This document shows positions 7,352-14,457 of a stretch of DNA of 56,632 nt, one piece after another (position 1 is the stretch's first letter; each line of letters begins with the position of its first letter). The position numbers and the translations under genes were made by a program. Source of the DNA: a virus; IMG/VR virus record IMGVR_UViG_3300005613_003813, positions 1-56,632 of that record; one strand, written 5' to 3'. Below the pieces are notes generated by a model that was not told the DNA's origin, ran no database searches, and saw only the letters and a program-made list of their open reading frames with translations.

Positions 7352-9785
7352 CCAAATCTCCGAAAATAGGGTCGTTCGACTCCCCATATCCGCCCTCAAT
7401 AATCAAATTGGAATGCTTGCGCTCAAATTCAGAGATCATTGCGTCATCTACATCCCCACTCAAAAGCAGATCCGGCTGCTCCATCATCATATAGCGCATA
7501 ACGTCCATCGCGTGGTTATTCTTATCGATCGGCTCCTCCTTCAAGTCTAGCCCAGGCATCCCCCCCTTGGGCTGTTTCCATTCATATCTTTCAATTTCCC
7601 AAATCGTCTTTTCACAGCTCGAAAAAATCTTGAGCTTGTTCTTGGCTAGGTACTGGGCCACCCTGCTAATCCCCAGAGTGATATTAGTAGTACCCTTATA
7701 GCAAGAAATATCAAAATTGTTAAGCTCGTTAATCGTATCCGGACGGGAGGGGTCGCAAGGCCCAGCCTCTAGAACCTCGTTCTTAGAAAGCGTCTTAAAA
7801 TCGGCAATAACATCCATCAACCTCCGCTGGGTTCGGTAGTACTCCCGATAAATGTAGACCACCCCGTCCTCCGGATTAACCGCCCCCCACAGAATACAAA
7901 AAGGATCAATGTAGCCAGGGTCAAAGGCCGGCATCCGTTTCCAATTCTTAGGAATCTCAAACGGTGCAACAATATGGCTTGTCCGGTCAAATTCCTTGTA
8001 AATCAGACCGGAGAACCTTCGAAAGTCCGCCTCGTATTCCTGATAATAGACGTCAGCAAAAGAACCGTCGGGTTGCTTATAGAACTTCTGAATCTTCCGC
8101 ATCTCCGACCGCGGAAAAAAGGGATTTTCCCAGGTCGGCAACTTCCAAGACTTCCAATAAGAATCCCGCTTTGGTCCCGGTTGGCCCAAAAGATAGGAAT
8201 CATAGAAATGATTAAACCCCGCCGGCGTTCCCGTAAAAAGCGCCCTACCCTCAGTGATCCTCAAAGCGGGCTCAATAATCATTGGCCAAATGTGAGACTT
8301 CATATAGGCATACTCGTCCAGGACCGCCAAGTGGATATTAGGAATACCTCGTAAAGAGTCCTCGTCCTCCGTTCCTTTTAAGGAAATAAACGAGTCCTTA
8401 CGAGGATCGGAGTTCCGCCCCAGCCGCCTTTTAAGTTGAATGGTCAACTCAACCTCATTCTTCCTCCGAATTAACTCTGGAGGCAGAAACTGAACCAGCA
8501 TCTGCCACGCAATCATCTTCGCCTGTTTGTAGGTTGGGGCCAGATACCAAACCACTGCGTTATCTCTACTCAAGGCAGTGAAGATACACTCAATAACCGC
8601 CATTGTAGTATTGTGGGTAGCCACCAATCCCCTACCAGCAAGAAAAAGACGAGAGGGGCTATCAACCTCGATACATTTCACTGGAACACTATCAACAAGC
8701 TCAATCCTCTTAATCGACCGCCGATCGGTCTTCGTCCTACTTTTGTGGGCAACCCGCTTCCTTTTAATTCTGGCAACCTCTCTAGTAGCCGCAAAATGGA
8801 TTCTAAACCGCGCCCCACAATCCCTACCATATAGCCTGCTCCTAGACTCATTCATTGTCGGCCTAAAGCCCAACGACCTTATCAGTTCGAAAGCGCCCTC
8901 AGCTAGGGGTCGTTTGGTACTACAAAATTCAGCATAACCAAGTTCGTTAATATGCCCATCACTATCAATTAAACCCATTAGAAGTTCCATCCTCTGGGAA
9001 ACATCCGCAGTAAGGTACATACTAGGAATATGCTTATTGTTCAAGACATTAATATCTCTTAATTCCTTCTGTAGGGAGAACTCATCAGAGTTGCCACCAC
9101 TGCCCCCGCCCCTAGTTATTGAAAAACGGGGCGCTCTGTCATCTTGCTCAGTCTTAGTAACCTGCAAACCTAACCTCTCCGCGTACTTATGGATATAACC
9201 AACAACCTCTCTATCTACAGCAGTAACGCCCACATCACCAGAGTTCCCATCCCCCAACCAAATACCCAGAAAGTACGGCTCGACCGGCAAATCCTTCGAT
9301 GGAAACTCTAGTGGTGGCGCGCAAGGGATAGAGTAGTTTCGTTCAAATCGGCCATCAGACCTTTTAATCAGATAGCTCGTGAACATTTCCCTTGTAGTCA
9401 ATGTTTGTGGCCTAACCTTTGTATTGGGATTCCTGGCAATGTTCTTACGATAGGACTTAGTTTCCACAACCCAATCGTGGTCTGCGTCAGCAACAATCTG
9501 CTCCCCATCCGAAAATGTAATCCGGTAGCACTCTCGATCATAATAGGTTGGACTGACATAAGTAACCTTTGTTTGTTTGCCAAGATCATCAAAAACGACA
9601 TCGCCAACACTAATCCCGTCCAACCAGCGATTTCCCCCTAAGGGCTTAAACCCAGTATTGGTTAGAATAGGCGTATCAATACTCAAGGCTTTACCAAACT
9701 TCCTTCCACAAACGAGGACACGAAAACGGCTAGGATCGTTATGTATTTCCTCTTGAAGAGGATGAGGATGATAATCAATAACCAT
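7344..9785 (-). CDS. terL: Terminase large subunit (ATPase/nuclease) with in-frame intein
   Basis: The 813-residue precursor packages DNA into the prohead. The ATPase begins with HPLQEEIHND and a P-loop CGRKFGK/TTMAV, which is split after GK by a 360-residue intein (residues 33-392). After splicing a 453-residue enzyme remains. Walker B is IHLAVLDEYAYM, a coupling motif lies near ALFTGTPAG, and the RNase H-like nuclease starts with MPAFDPGYIDP and has later acidic residues (NNHAMDVMRYMM). Without splicing the P-loop is broken, so packaging depends on the intein. The SD before ATG 9785 is poor. Confidence 0.93.
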   Translation of the reverse strand: MVIDYHPHPLQEEIHNDPSRFRVLVCGRKFGKALSIDTPILTNTGFKPLGGNRWLDGISVGDVVFDDLGKQTKVTYVSPTYYDRECYRITFSDGEQIVADADHDWVVETKSYRKNIARNPNTKVRPQTLTTREMFTSYLIKRSDGRFERNYSIPCAPPLEFPSKDLPVEPYFLGIWLGDGNSGDVGVTAVDREVVGYIHKYAERLGLQVTKTEQDDRAPRFSITRGGGSGGNSDEFSLQKELRDINVLNNKHIPSMYLTADVSQRMELLMGLIDSDGHINELGYAEFCSTKRPLAEGAFELIRSLGFRPTMNESRSRLYGRDCGARFRIHFAATREVARIKRKRVAHKSRTKTDRRSIKRIELVDSVPVKCIEVDSPSRLFLAGRGLVATHNTTMAVIECIFTALSRDNAVVWYLAPTYKQAKMIAWQMLVQFLPPELIRRKNEVELTIQLKRRLGRNSDPRKDSFISLKGTEDEDSLRGIPNIHLAVLDEYAYMKSHIWPMIIEPALRITEGRALFTGTPAGFNHFYDSYLLGQPGPKRDSYWKSWKLPTWENPFFPRSEMRKIQKFYKQPDGSFADVYYQEYEADFRRFSGLIYKEFDRTSHIVAPFEIPKNWKRMPAFDPGYIDPFCILWGAVNPEDGVVYIYREYYRTQRRLMDVIADFKTLSKNEVLEAGPCDPSRPDTINELNNFDISCYKGTTNITLGISRVAQYLAKNKLKIFSSCEKTIWEIERYEWKQPKGGMPGLDLKEEPIDKNNHAMDVMRYMMMEQPDLLLSGDVDDAMISEFERKHSNLIIEGGYGESNDPIFGDLDV
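8610..9689 (-). mobile_element. Class 3-like intein with LAGLIDADG endonuclease, inside TerL Walker A
   Basis: The intein has 360 residues, from Ala (ALSIDTPILTNTG) to ATHN, followed by Thr of the C-extein. An N-terminal Ala instead of Cys or Ser, a Trp in block B (DADHDW), a Cys in block F (VPVKCIEVDSP) and Thr before the terminal His-Asn form the WCT set of class 3 inteins, which start splicing from the block F Cys. Two dodecapeptide motifs (FLGIWLGDG and LLMGLIDSDG) show an intact homing endonuclease. Insertion at the catalytic P-loop is a favoured site. Confidence 0.9.
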
Positions 9786-9806
9786 CTCAATACGGGGCTC
9801 TATCTT

Positions 9807-9902
9807 TTAGCCACTAAGCAAAAAGCTAACTAGAAACCAGCCCCAGCTCCATTCCACCGACTCCGAGACTAAAGCCAGTAAAATATAAAACAGTATTGCC
9901 AT
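9807..9902 (-). CDS. 31-residue membrane peptide
   Basis: A short frame between the 9904 gene and TerL encodes MAILFYILLALVSES, a Trp-rich turn (VEWSWGW) and FLVSFLLSG, that is, two hydrophobic segments. ATG 9902 follows the stop of the upstream gene by one base, so translation could be coupled. The SD is weak. No family is recognised. Confidence 0.4.
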   Translation of the reverse strand: MAILFYILLALVSESVEWSWGWFLVSFLLSG

Positions 9903-9903
9903 C

Positions 9904-10101
9904 TCAAAACCCGTTAGGGAAACCCCGTCTCCTAGAACCAAGATACTTCTCAAGCATCATCCCGGCAAGAAAAAACTTGGCACTGAGGAGCCTATCCTTA
10001 GCGCCCTTTGGCCAATTTTCTCTTTCGGCGCCCTTGTTACCAACCTGGGGATCAATCATTCTACAAACTTCCCTTACTAGATTACGGTATTCAGTTACCA
10101 C
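9904..10101 (-). CDS. Small protein upstream of TerL
   Basis: This 65-residue protein starts with GTG at 10101, chosen because GGAGGTGAT lies just before it; a TTG at 10116 would overlap that site. It is helical and basic (VTEYRNLVREVCRMID, AKDRLLSAKFFLAGMMLEKYL). It lies in the terminase operon. The function is unknown, and a small packaging accessory is possible. Confidence 0.55.
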   Translation of the reverse strand: MVTEYRNLVREVCRMIDPQVGNKGAERENWPKGAKDRLLSAKFFLAGMMLEKYLGSRRRGFPNGF

Positions 10102-10121
10102 CCAAATCACCTCCAATCAAG

Positions 10122-10346
10122 TTATTTTTCGCCCCCTCCGCTGGGGGAACTTTTGTCCTTTTCGCCTGTGGGGAGGACTACTCCCCTTTCTGCTAAGAAG
10201 ACCTTAGCTCGTTTCTCGTAGGCAGCCCGTTCGGAACCGCCAAGTCGCCTGTAATTCTTCTTCAGACGCTCGTAGAATATCTCTACCCCACCAGGAGCGG
10301 CGGCCTTAGCCACTGCTCTCAACATCTTAGCCCTTTTTTGATTCAC
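10122..10346 (-). CDS. Small basic helical protein of the terminase operon
   Basis: The product is 74 residues, with a GTG start at 10346 behind AGGAGGATAAAGC. The pattern KRAKMLRAVAKAAAPGG...FYERLKKNYRRL followed by a flexible charged tail recurs in small proteins encoded near phage terminases. It overlaps the preceding zinc-ribbon gene by 20 bases. The role is not established. Confidence 0.6.
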   Translation of the reverse strand: MNQKRAKMLRAVAKAAAPGGVEIFYERLKKNYRRLGGSERAAYEKRAKVFLAERGVVLPTGEKDKSSPSGGGEK

Positions 10347-10524
10347 GGCGCTTTATCCTCCTAGCAGTCTTTCTCCTATTCCTCATTATCTCTTGCTGAT
10401 TCCTTCTACGGACCCGACGGGACTCACTAGGAAACTGGCAGGTAAGATGGACATACCCACCCCCCGATCTAACAAGCGTGCCGCCAGGTTTTTTACATCT
10501 TTGACAAACGAAAATCTTAGTCAT
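10327..10524 (-). CDS. Small zinc-ribbon basic protein
   Basis: This 65-residue protein has CQRCKKPGG and a later single Cys with a nearby His (HLTCQF), an incomplete zinc-ribbon pattern. The C-terminal half is very basic (RRVRRRNQQEIMRNRRK). It probably binds nucleic acid. It starts at ATG 10524, where the SD is weak (GGTAG). It is the first clear gene of the terminase block downstream of TerS. Confidence 0.6.
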   Translation of the reverse strand: MTKIFVCQRCKKPGGTLVRSGGGYVHLTCQFPSESRRVRRRNQQEIMRNRRKTARRIKRRESKKG

Positions 10525-10529
10525 CAGAG

Positions 10530-10670
10530 TTATTTTCTACCTACGGGGTCTGACATAAAACGACATTGGGTCGACCACGATAGAGTAGAAAGCACTATAC
10601 CCGCCTGGGAGACCAAAAACACAATCGGTGCCCCCCCCCATGTCAATGCTGGTGATACGTCGTAAATCAT
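10530..10670 (-). CDS. Possible small hydrophobic protein between TerS and the terminase block
   Basis: A frame of 46 codons (MIYDVSPALTWGG..., ending DPVGRK) fills part of the 285-base gap. It has a central hydrophobic stretch but no Shine-Dalgarno site. An overlapping frame (MGGGTDCVFGLPGG..., ending FYVRPRR) is equally open, and neither can be preferred. The rest of the gap holds the imperfect palindrome GATAAGATTTTGATATTATC and TATACT, a possible promoter. Confidence 0.25.
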   Translation of the reverse strand: MIYDVSPALTWGGAPIVFLVSQAGIVLSTLSWSTQCRFMSDPVGRK

Positions 10671-10810
10671 ACCATTTACGCCGTCTACATCAGTATACTA
10701 CAAGATAATATCAAAATCTTATCCCACCCGTGAGCGGCCCGCACTTTGTGCTGTAGCTATCACATCGCATAATTCCGGTATTTTGTGATATAGGACAAGA
10801 AACTGCCATT

Positions 10811-11311
10811 TTATTTATGTTTTGTATGACTATCAGATGAACCCACAGGAATTACCGGCGGTTGCCAATTCTTAAATTCTATCTTCACTTCTTTTTCTGC
10901 CTGCTGTTTGACTGCCACCCGGGCCACCGGTTTGCCCGTCACTCTGTCTAGTATCGCCTCTGCGGTCTTCCGCTTTGTATCCGTCTTGCTATCCTTTAGA
11001 TCCTTCAGGAGAGTGTAGAGCGCTTGGGCGGCCTCTGGCGCGGCAATGGACAGGATAGTCAGACTACGCCGTTGGAGCTTGGGGTAGATCTTTTGGAGGA
11101 GTGGCTTCAGTCTCTTCTTCGTGCGCTTGGCCCGCTGTTGAGTAAACCCCACAACCTTTCCCGCTTCGGTGATGTTCTTGGTAGTCAATAGCGCCATTAC
11201 AAAATCAGTCTCTTCAGTGGATAGTTTGGCCTCAGTCAAGTCTCCAATTATCTCATCAACAACAACATCCGGAGAAGAAAGAGCGGCGGGGCCATGGTTA
11301 TTTTTGCTCAT
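10811..11311 (-). CDS. terS: Terminase small subunit-like DNA-binding protein
   Basis: The product is about 166 residues. An HTH is visible in the middle (LTTKNITEAGKVVGFTQQRAKRTKKRL), and the C-terminal RKTAEAILDRVTGKPVARVAV is characteristic of small terminase subunits of the helix-turn-helix type. It would recognise phage DNA and pass it to TerL. ATG 11311 is used; a TTG at 11323 is possible, and neither has a strong SD. It is separated from the TerL block by small genes and is divergent from the plus-strand operon promoter. Confidence 0.75.
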   Translation of the reverse strand: MSKNNHGPAALSSPDVVVDEIIGDLTEAKLSTEETDFVMALLTTKNITEAGKVVGFTQQRAKRTKKRLKPLLQKIYPKLQRRSLTILSIAAPEAAQALYTLLKDLKDSKTDTKRKTAEAILDRVTGKPVARVAVKQQAEKEVKIEFKNWQPPVIPVGSSDSHTKHK

Positions 11312-11558
11312 CTCGACAATCAATGCGTAGTCAAACGCAATCCTCCAATCATTTTGGACCTACCTTTCACCCCAAGAATACCAAAAGAACTCGACAGACG
11401 CAAGCCCAGAGACGCTAGGAAACACCAGCTTCGAACCCACCAAGAGCCGCGGCGGTTACTCTTTTAACCCCAACGCCCACATTGCCGTCGTTCAAGCAAT
11501 CCCGAAACCCAAACCCTTTACCTACAACATCGCAAAAAAACTCGTCTCTTTTGACCCC
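11312..11558. other. Intergenic region between divergent operons
   Basis: These 247 bases separate TerS (minus) from the plus-strand promoter. The plus strand is C-rich and open in one frame (about 90 codons running into the leader) but has no usable start codon. I see no clear terminator. Any regulatory site for TerS would lie here. Confidence 0.5.
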
Positions 11559-11587
11559 TTGACAACTTGTCCGTTCCGTGGTATATT
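11559..11587 (+). promoter_or_regulatory. Sigma70-type promoter for the plus-strand operon
   Basis: TTGACA (11559-11564), exactly 17 bases, then TATATT (11582-11587). It is the only near-consensus promoter facing the plus-strand genes. The -35 region (TTGACAACTTGTC) resembles a shortened form of the palindromic operator TTGACAACTGTTTGTCAA at 30285 and 31367, so the same protein may control both. Confidence 0.8.
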
Positions 11588-11635
11588 CTCGTCAAACACT
11601 ACAGCAACAAGCAATGCGAGGAGGTGAACAAAAAA

Positions 11636-12034
11636 GTGACAATTCGGGAACTTAAAAAAGCGACTATCAAAACTTACAAAGACGGAGACCGCTCGCTTGG
11701 GGATTTATGGAGCGGTGAAGTCAGCGATTGCTTTGATAACATTCTTAACTACCGAGACACCACAGAAGTGGACAAGGACATTCTAGAGGAGATAAGAAGG
11801 GCAGAGGACACGCTTGGAGACATCGCCGACGGAATGGTCGACGTTTACTCGAGCTCCCTCCTTAAATGGTATAACGAAAATATAGCCCTTTCTTCCTATG
11901 CCGACGACGCTATCAAACTTCCTAGAGCTTGGAGCAGATACGCTCTTGAAAATCCTTTCCGGCGGGCAATATCGTTACTTCAACGAGGCACTTCATATAA
12001 CACTGGACGCAATCAAGGAAACAGTCGAAAATGA
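11636..12034 (+). CDS. First gene of the plus-strand operon, probably frameshifted near 11915
   Basis: It starts with GTG 11636 behind GAGGAGGTGAACAAAAAA. It reads VTIRELKKATIKTYKDGD..., a soluble acidic helical protein, until ADDAIK. After that the zero frame turns into unlikely sequence (LPRAWSRYALENPFRRA), while the +1 frame continues as a good helical protein (FLELGADTLLKILSGG...) to 12113. The likely intact product is about 159 residues. A one-base insertion, a sequencing error or +1 frameshifting could each explain it. No known family is recognised. Confidence 0.6.
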   Translation: MTIRELKKATIKTYKDGDRSLGDLWSGEVSDCFDNILNYRDTTEVDKDILEEIRRAEDTLGDIADGMVDVYSSSLLKWYNENIALSSYADDAIKLPRAWSRYALENPFRRAISLLQRGTSYNTGRNQGNSRK

Positions 12035-12113
12035 GGAACTGGCCGAGAAAGCAGAAGCACAAGAAGACGCGGAAATCAAAGAAGCTATGGACAAAGTAAA
12101 GAAAGGAAAATAG
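11898..12113 (+). CDS. Second half of the frameshifted first operon gene
   Basis: This frame encodes FLELGADTLLKILSGGQY and a Glu/Lys-rich helical tail ending in EAMDKVKKGK. Its own ATG at 11898 has no Shine-Dalgarno site, which argues against independent translation. Joined to 11636-11914 by a +1 shift it forms one continuous helical protein. The stop is TAG. Confidence 0.5.
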   Translation: MPTTLSNFLELGADTLLKILSGGQYRYFNEALHITLDAIKETVENEELAEKAEAQEDAEIKEAMDKVKKGK

Positions 12114-12208
12114 TGGCGCTTGACCATGCTCCCTAAGTTGGGCAGGGCTTAGGGGGCAGGGCCAGACACCAAAAGGGGGAACTAAGCAATAAAGGGGGTG
12201 ATAAAAGA

Positions 12209-12358
12209 ATGAACAACAAACAAGAACATAAGAAACAGACCTATGAGGAACAAGTTGAGGAACTTGTCAAACAAAACCCAGATGTTCCGACGGAAATTTA
12301 CGATATCGAAGCAAGTCAAGAAGTAGTCGAGCAGTATCACGAAATGTTTGGATACTAA
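12209..12358 (+). CDS. 49-residue acidic protein
   Basis: ATG 12209 follows AAAGGGGGTGATAAAAGA, a strong site. The product is charged and helical (KKQTYEEQVEELVKQNPDV, ending HEMFGY). No family is recognised. The intergenic spaces on both sides contain stem-loops (CCCTAAG with CTTAGGG at 12131-12155), and the motif GGAACTAAGCAAT occurs before this gene and again before the next. Confidence 0.65.
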   Translation: MNNKQEHKKQTYEEQVEELVKQNPDVPTEIYDIEASQEVVEQYHEMFGY

Positions 12359-12426
12359 CCCTCATTGGCTCCTGACTGGGCGGGTTTGTGTGGGAGCGCA
12401 AGCCCTCCCAGATGAGGAACTAAGCA

Positions 12427-12561
12427 ATGACTATCAAACAACGCAACCTATTAAGATTATACCGGAAACATCGGCGCGACGCTCTCGAGTGGCTTCTGGC
12501 GCTGGTGCTTGCTGGCCTAGTTGAGTGCTATTTTATCGACGGGGTGCTGGCGAGACTGTAA
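12427..12561 (+). CDS. 44-residue membrane protein
   Basis: ATG 12427 lies directly after GGAACTAAGCA. A basic N-terminus (TIKQRNLLRLYRKHRRD) precedes one hydrophobic helix (ALEWLLALVLAGLVECYF), so the orientation is probably N-in. The SD (GAGGAACT) is moderate. The stop overlaps the SD of the next gene. Function unknown. Confidence 0.55.
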   Translation: MTIKQRNLLRLYRKHRRDALEWLLALVLAGLVECYFIDGVLARL

Positions 12562-12575
12562 AGGAGGTGAACAAA

Positions 12576-12758
12576 ATGGACAAACCCAGGGAACACACAA
12601 AAGAGGATTATTTACGAGTTTACATAGAAGGAGAGGTGGGGCAGGTGCTGGAGAATTTAGAAGAACAACTTCGGAACCTCTACCCACCACACCACCACAA
12701 GCACATCGAGGTTTGGGGAAAGTATTGGGGGCTCTTTGAAAGTATAATAGAGGACTAG
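12576..12758 (+). CDS. 60-residue protein with His-rich C-terminal half
   Basis: It starts at ATG 12576 behind AAAGGAGGTGAACAAA, one of the best ribosome-binding sites in the window. It contains an acidic helix (EGEVGQVLENLEEQL), PPHHHKHIEVWGKYWG and an acidic end. The His cluster could bind metal. The stop is TAG. No family is recognised. Confidence 0.7.
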   Translation: MDKPREHTKEDYLRVYIEGEVGQVLENLEEQLRNLYPPHHHKHIEVWGKYWGLFESIIED

Positions 12759-12765
12759 GCGCTTT

Positions 12766-12806
12766 ACCTTGCCGCTTTAGATAAGCGCATAAGGCGGCAA
12801 GGTAAG
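12766..12806 (+). terminator. Inter-gene stem-loop in plus-strand operon
   Basis: TTACCTTGCCGC pairs perfectly with GCGGCAAGGTAA (12 bp) around an 18-base loop. No T tract follows, so it is more likely an RNA-stability or processing element than a terminator. Similar stem-loops stand between other genes of this operon. Confidence 0.6.
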
Positions 12807-12849
12807 ATACTTAGCAAACTACACGGACAAACAAACGAAAGGGGGTGAA

Positions 12850-12957
12850 ATGACACAAACAAACTTTCTACACTACGGAGCAGGATACACGGAAATGGAA
12901 ACGCTTAACCAAAAACTTGAACGGGCGCAGGCCCAATGGGAAACCAAGGGGGACTAA
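12850..12957 (+). CDS. 35-residue protein
   Basis: ATG 12850 has AAAGGGGGTGAA directly upstream. It encodes MTQTNFLHYGAGYTEMETL followed by an amphipathic helix. It ends inside the next frame. Function unknown. The strong SD is the main support. Confidence 0.5.
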   Translation: MTQTNFLHYGAGYTEMETLNQKLERAQAQWETKGD

Positions 12958-13109
12958 AGCTCGCTGATGTGAGGGACGACCAGTGGGAAGATATTGCCCA
13001 CTATACCCAAAGAGGACTAGAGGGATTTATGGACGGCTGGGATATTATTATCACCAGCGCCGTTGAGCTGGCACTGGGACACACCCCCGCTAGCGGTAGA
13101 CTAGATTGA
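12936..13109 (+). CDS. 57-residue acidic protein overlapping the previous gene
   Basis: ATG 12936 lies within the preceding frame, and the overlap of 22 bases suggests coupled translation because its own SD is weak. The product has many Asp, Glu and Trp residues (LADVRDDQWEDIAHYTQ, FMDGWDIIITSAVEL). No family is recognised. Confidence 0.45.
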   Translation: MGNQGGLKLADVRDDQWEDIAHYTQRGLEGFMDGWDIIITSAVELALGHTPASGRLD

Positions 13110-13140
13110 AGGGCTTATGCCCAAAAGGAGGTGAATAGAA

Positions 13141-13332
13141 ATGGACTATATGATTACAGGAGAATACCCACGAGACGAGCAATACAACGAGTTTCGCGAT
13201 GATGTTAAGGTGCTAAAGTTTTGCTCCTCACTAGAGGAGGCAAAGAAAGCATTTAGAAACTTCGATGAACAGAAATTTGAGCTACTTAAAATTCGCAGTT
13301 TTGAGGACGTGTATTTTCAACGGGTCGGTTGA
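13141..13332 (+). CDS. 63-residue protein
   Basis: ATG 13141 lies behind AAAAGGAGGTGAATAGAA, an excellent site. The product MDYMITGEYPRDEQYNEF... has a compact alpha/beta look with SSLEEAKKAFRNFDEQKFELLKI-type helices and ends with FQRVG. No catalytic motif. Probably a small early regulator or host-takeover protein by position. Confidence 0.7.
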   Translation: MDYMITGEYPRDEQYNEFRDDVKVLKFCSSLEEAKKAFRNFDEQKFELLKIRSFEDVYFQRVG

Positions 13333-13351
13333 GGATGTGAATATCCACTAG

Positions 13352-13392
13352 CGCCTGTTAGGGCCGTCGAGATTTTTCCACTTGCTCGACGG
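13352..13392 (+). terminator. Inter-gene stem-loop
   Basis: CCGTCGAG pairs with CTCGACGG around a T-rich loop. Another member of the series of stem-loops between plus-strand genes. No T tract follows the stem. Confidence 0.5.
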
Positions 13393-13451
13393 TCTTAAAC
13401 AGCTACTAGCAAGCCGTTTTCATATACGCACAAACCGAAGGGGGGGCAGAA

Positions 13452-13727
13452 ATGGATACTGAACAAGAAAGAGACAAATTCACTTTCGGGATTAAAAGGA
13501 TACCGTTCAACGCCGAGATGAGGAAAGCAAGAGAACGAAAGAGGTTGACACAAGGGGACTTAGCAAACCTAATTGGAATTCCTGAACAATATATTAGCCT
13601 AATCGAAAGGGTAAGACGGTGGCCCGGCGAAACCACCGCACACCAGAGAATAAGGCAAATTGAGACGAGGGCATTACGAAAATTAAGACACCCATCAAGG
13701 GCTAAGAAGTTGGAACCGTTTCTATAG
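13452..13727 (+). CDS. XRE-type HTH fused to sigma70 region 4.2-like C-terminus
   Basis: This 91-residue regulator starts at ATG 13452 behind GGGGGGGCAGAA. Residues of about 23-57 form an XRE-like HTH (MRKARERKRLTQGDLANLIG, then PEQYISLIER). The remainder, RIRQIETRALRKLRHPSR followed by AKKLEPFL, is nearly the consensus end of sigma70 region 4.2, including the -35 recognition helix and the tail. No other sigma domain is present. It may bind -35-like operators or the core polymerase flap. It is the last gene of the operon, and a terminator-like stem follows. Confidence 0.8.
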   Translation: MDTEQERDKFTFGIKRIPFNAEMRKARERKRLTQGDLANLIGIPEQYISLIERVRRWPGETTAHQRIRQIETRALRKLRHPSRAKKLEPFL

Positions 13728-13744
13728 GAGGAGGGCGCTTCTTA

Positions 13745-13800
13745 GGGCTACCCTTTGACAGACGCACAAGGGTAGCCCCAAAGAGGTGCTATTTTGTTTC
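13745..13800 (+). terminator. Terminator of the plus-strand operon
   Basis: A perfect 11-bp stem, GGGCTACCCTT with AAGGGTAGCCC (13745-13778), is followed a little later by ATTTTGTTT. It separates the plus-strand operon from the convergent minus-strand gene at 13832-14206. Confidence 0.65.
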
Positions 13801-13831
13801 CCCAGTTACGACACACACAAACTTCACAAAC

Positions 13832-14206
13832 TCACTTTTTCTTTTTCTTCTTAGACTTGGCCGGCGCTGGCTCCTTTTCCTCTTTCTTCTCCGGTTCCTC
13901 TACTTTCTCCGGTGCCACGGGCTTCTTCGCAGGAATACCGGTACCGACTACCTCTACCCCCTCCGGAGACTTCCGCGCCATGGCCGTCGGAACCTCAACG
14001 TCTGAGACCTCAAGCACCCGACGATCGAAGTCAATTCGGGTTATCTCGCGGTTCATCGGAACTTTGTTGACCACAAAGAGCTGGTTACAGTAGAACCGGT
14101 AGCTAAGGTTGGCGTCTTCCCAGTCACGCTTCTTAACATCCACCCGGCCCAGCTTCATCGCTAGCTCATGGGCCTCCTCGTTACTTAACTTAATAATTGT
14201 TGGCAT
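13832..14206 (-). CDS. Protein with Lys-rich tail, first of a three-gene set
   Basis: The 124-residue product starts behind AGGGGGTGATTTAA. The N-terminal 60 residues look folded (SNEEAHELAMKLGRVDVKKRDWED, YRFYCNQLFVVNKVPM). The C-terminus is a Pro/Glu/Lys linker ending in repeated Lys. No family is recognised. It is convergent with the plus-strand operon. Confidence 0.6.
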   Translation of the reverse strand: MPTIIKLSNEEAHELAMKLGRVDVKKRDWEDANLSYRFYCNQLFVVNKVPMNREITRIDFDRRVLEVSDVEVPTAMARKSPEGVEVVGTGIPAKKPVAPEKVEEPEKKEEKEPAPAKSKKKKKK

Positions 14207-14221
14207 TTAAATCACCCCCTC

Positions 14222-14443
14222 TTACCTCCCCGCCATCTTTTCCTTTAGAACTACTGCCGATGTCGCCCCAGCCTGTATCTTGGCTACACTATCTTGGGCA
14301 TCCTCGAAACATCTTTGACTGCAGTAGAACCCCCCCACTGGTGGGTCGCCGGCCTCGAGTTTCTTGATAAAGAAACCTTGTCGGGTCGCTCGATTACAAA
14401 CACAACACCGACGTTGGGTACCATCATTGCCAATACGATACAT
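14222..14443 (-). CDS. Small zinc-finger protein
   Basis: The 73-residue product has two Cys pairs, CCVCNRATRQG and FYCSQRCFEDAQ, the arrangement of treble-clef or MYM-type zinc fingers. It starts behind AGGGAGGTGTTAGTTT. It could bind DNA, RNA or protein. No closer assignment is possible. Confidence 0.65.
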   Translation of the reverse strand: MYRIGNDGTQRRCCVCNRATRQGFFIKKLEAGDPPVGGFYCSQRCFEDAQDSVAKIQAGATSAVVLKEKMAGR

Positions 14444-14457
14444 AAACTAACACCTCC

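Noticed and set aside
11340-11635. Open plus-strand frame across the divergent intergenic region
   Set aside because: No start codon, no SD, and it runs through the promoter and leader of the next operon.
12766-13800. CRISPR-like array from regularly spaced stem-loops
   Set aside because: The stems differ in sequence and there are no repeated units or spacers.
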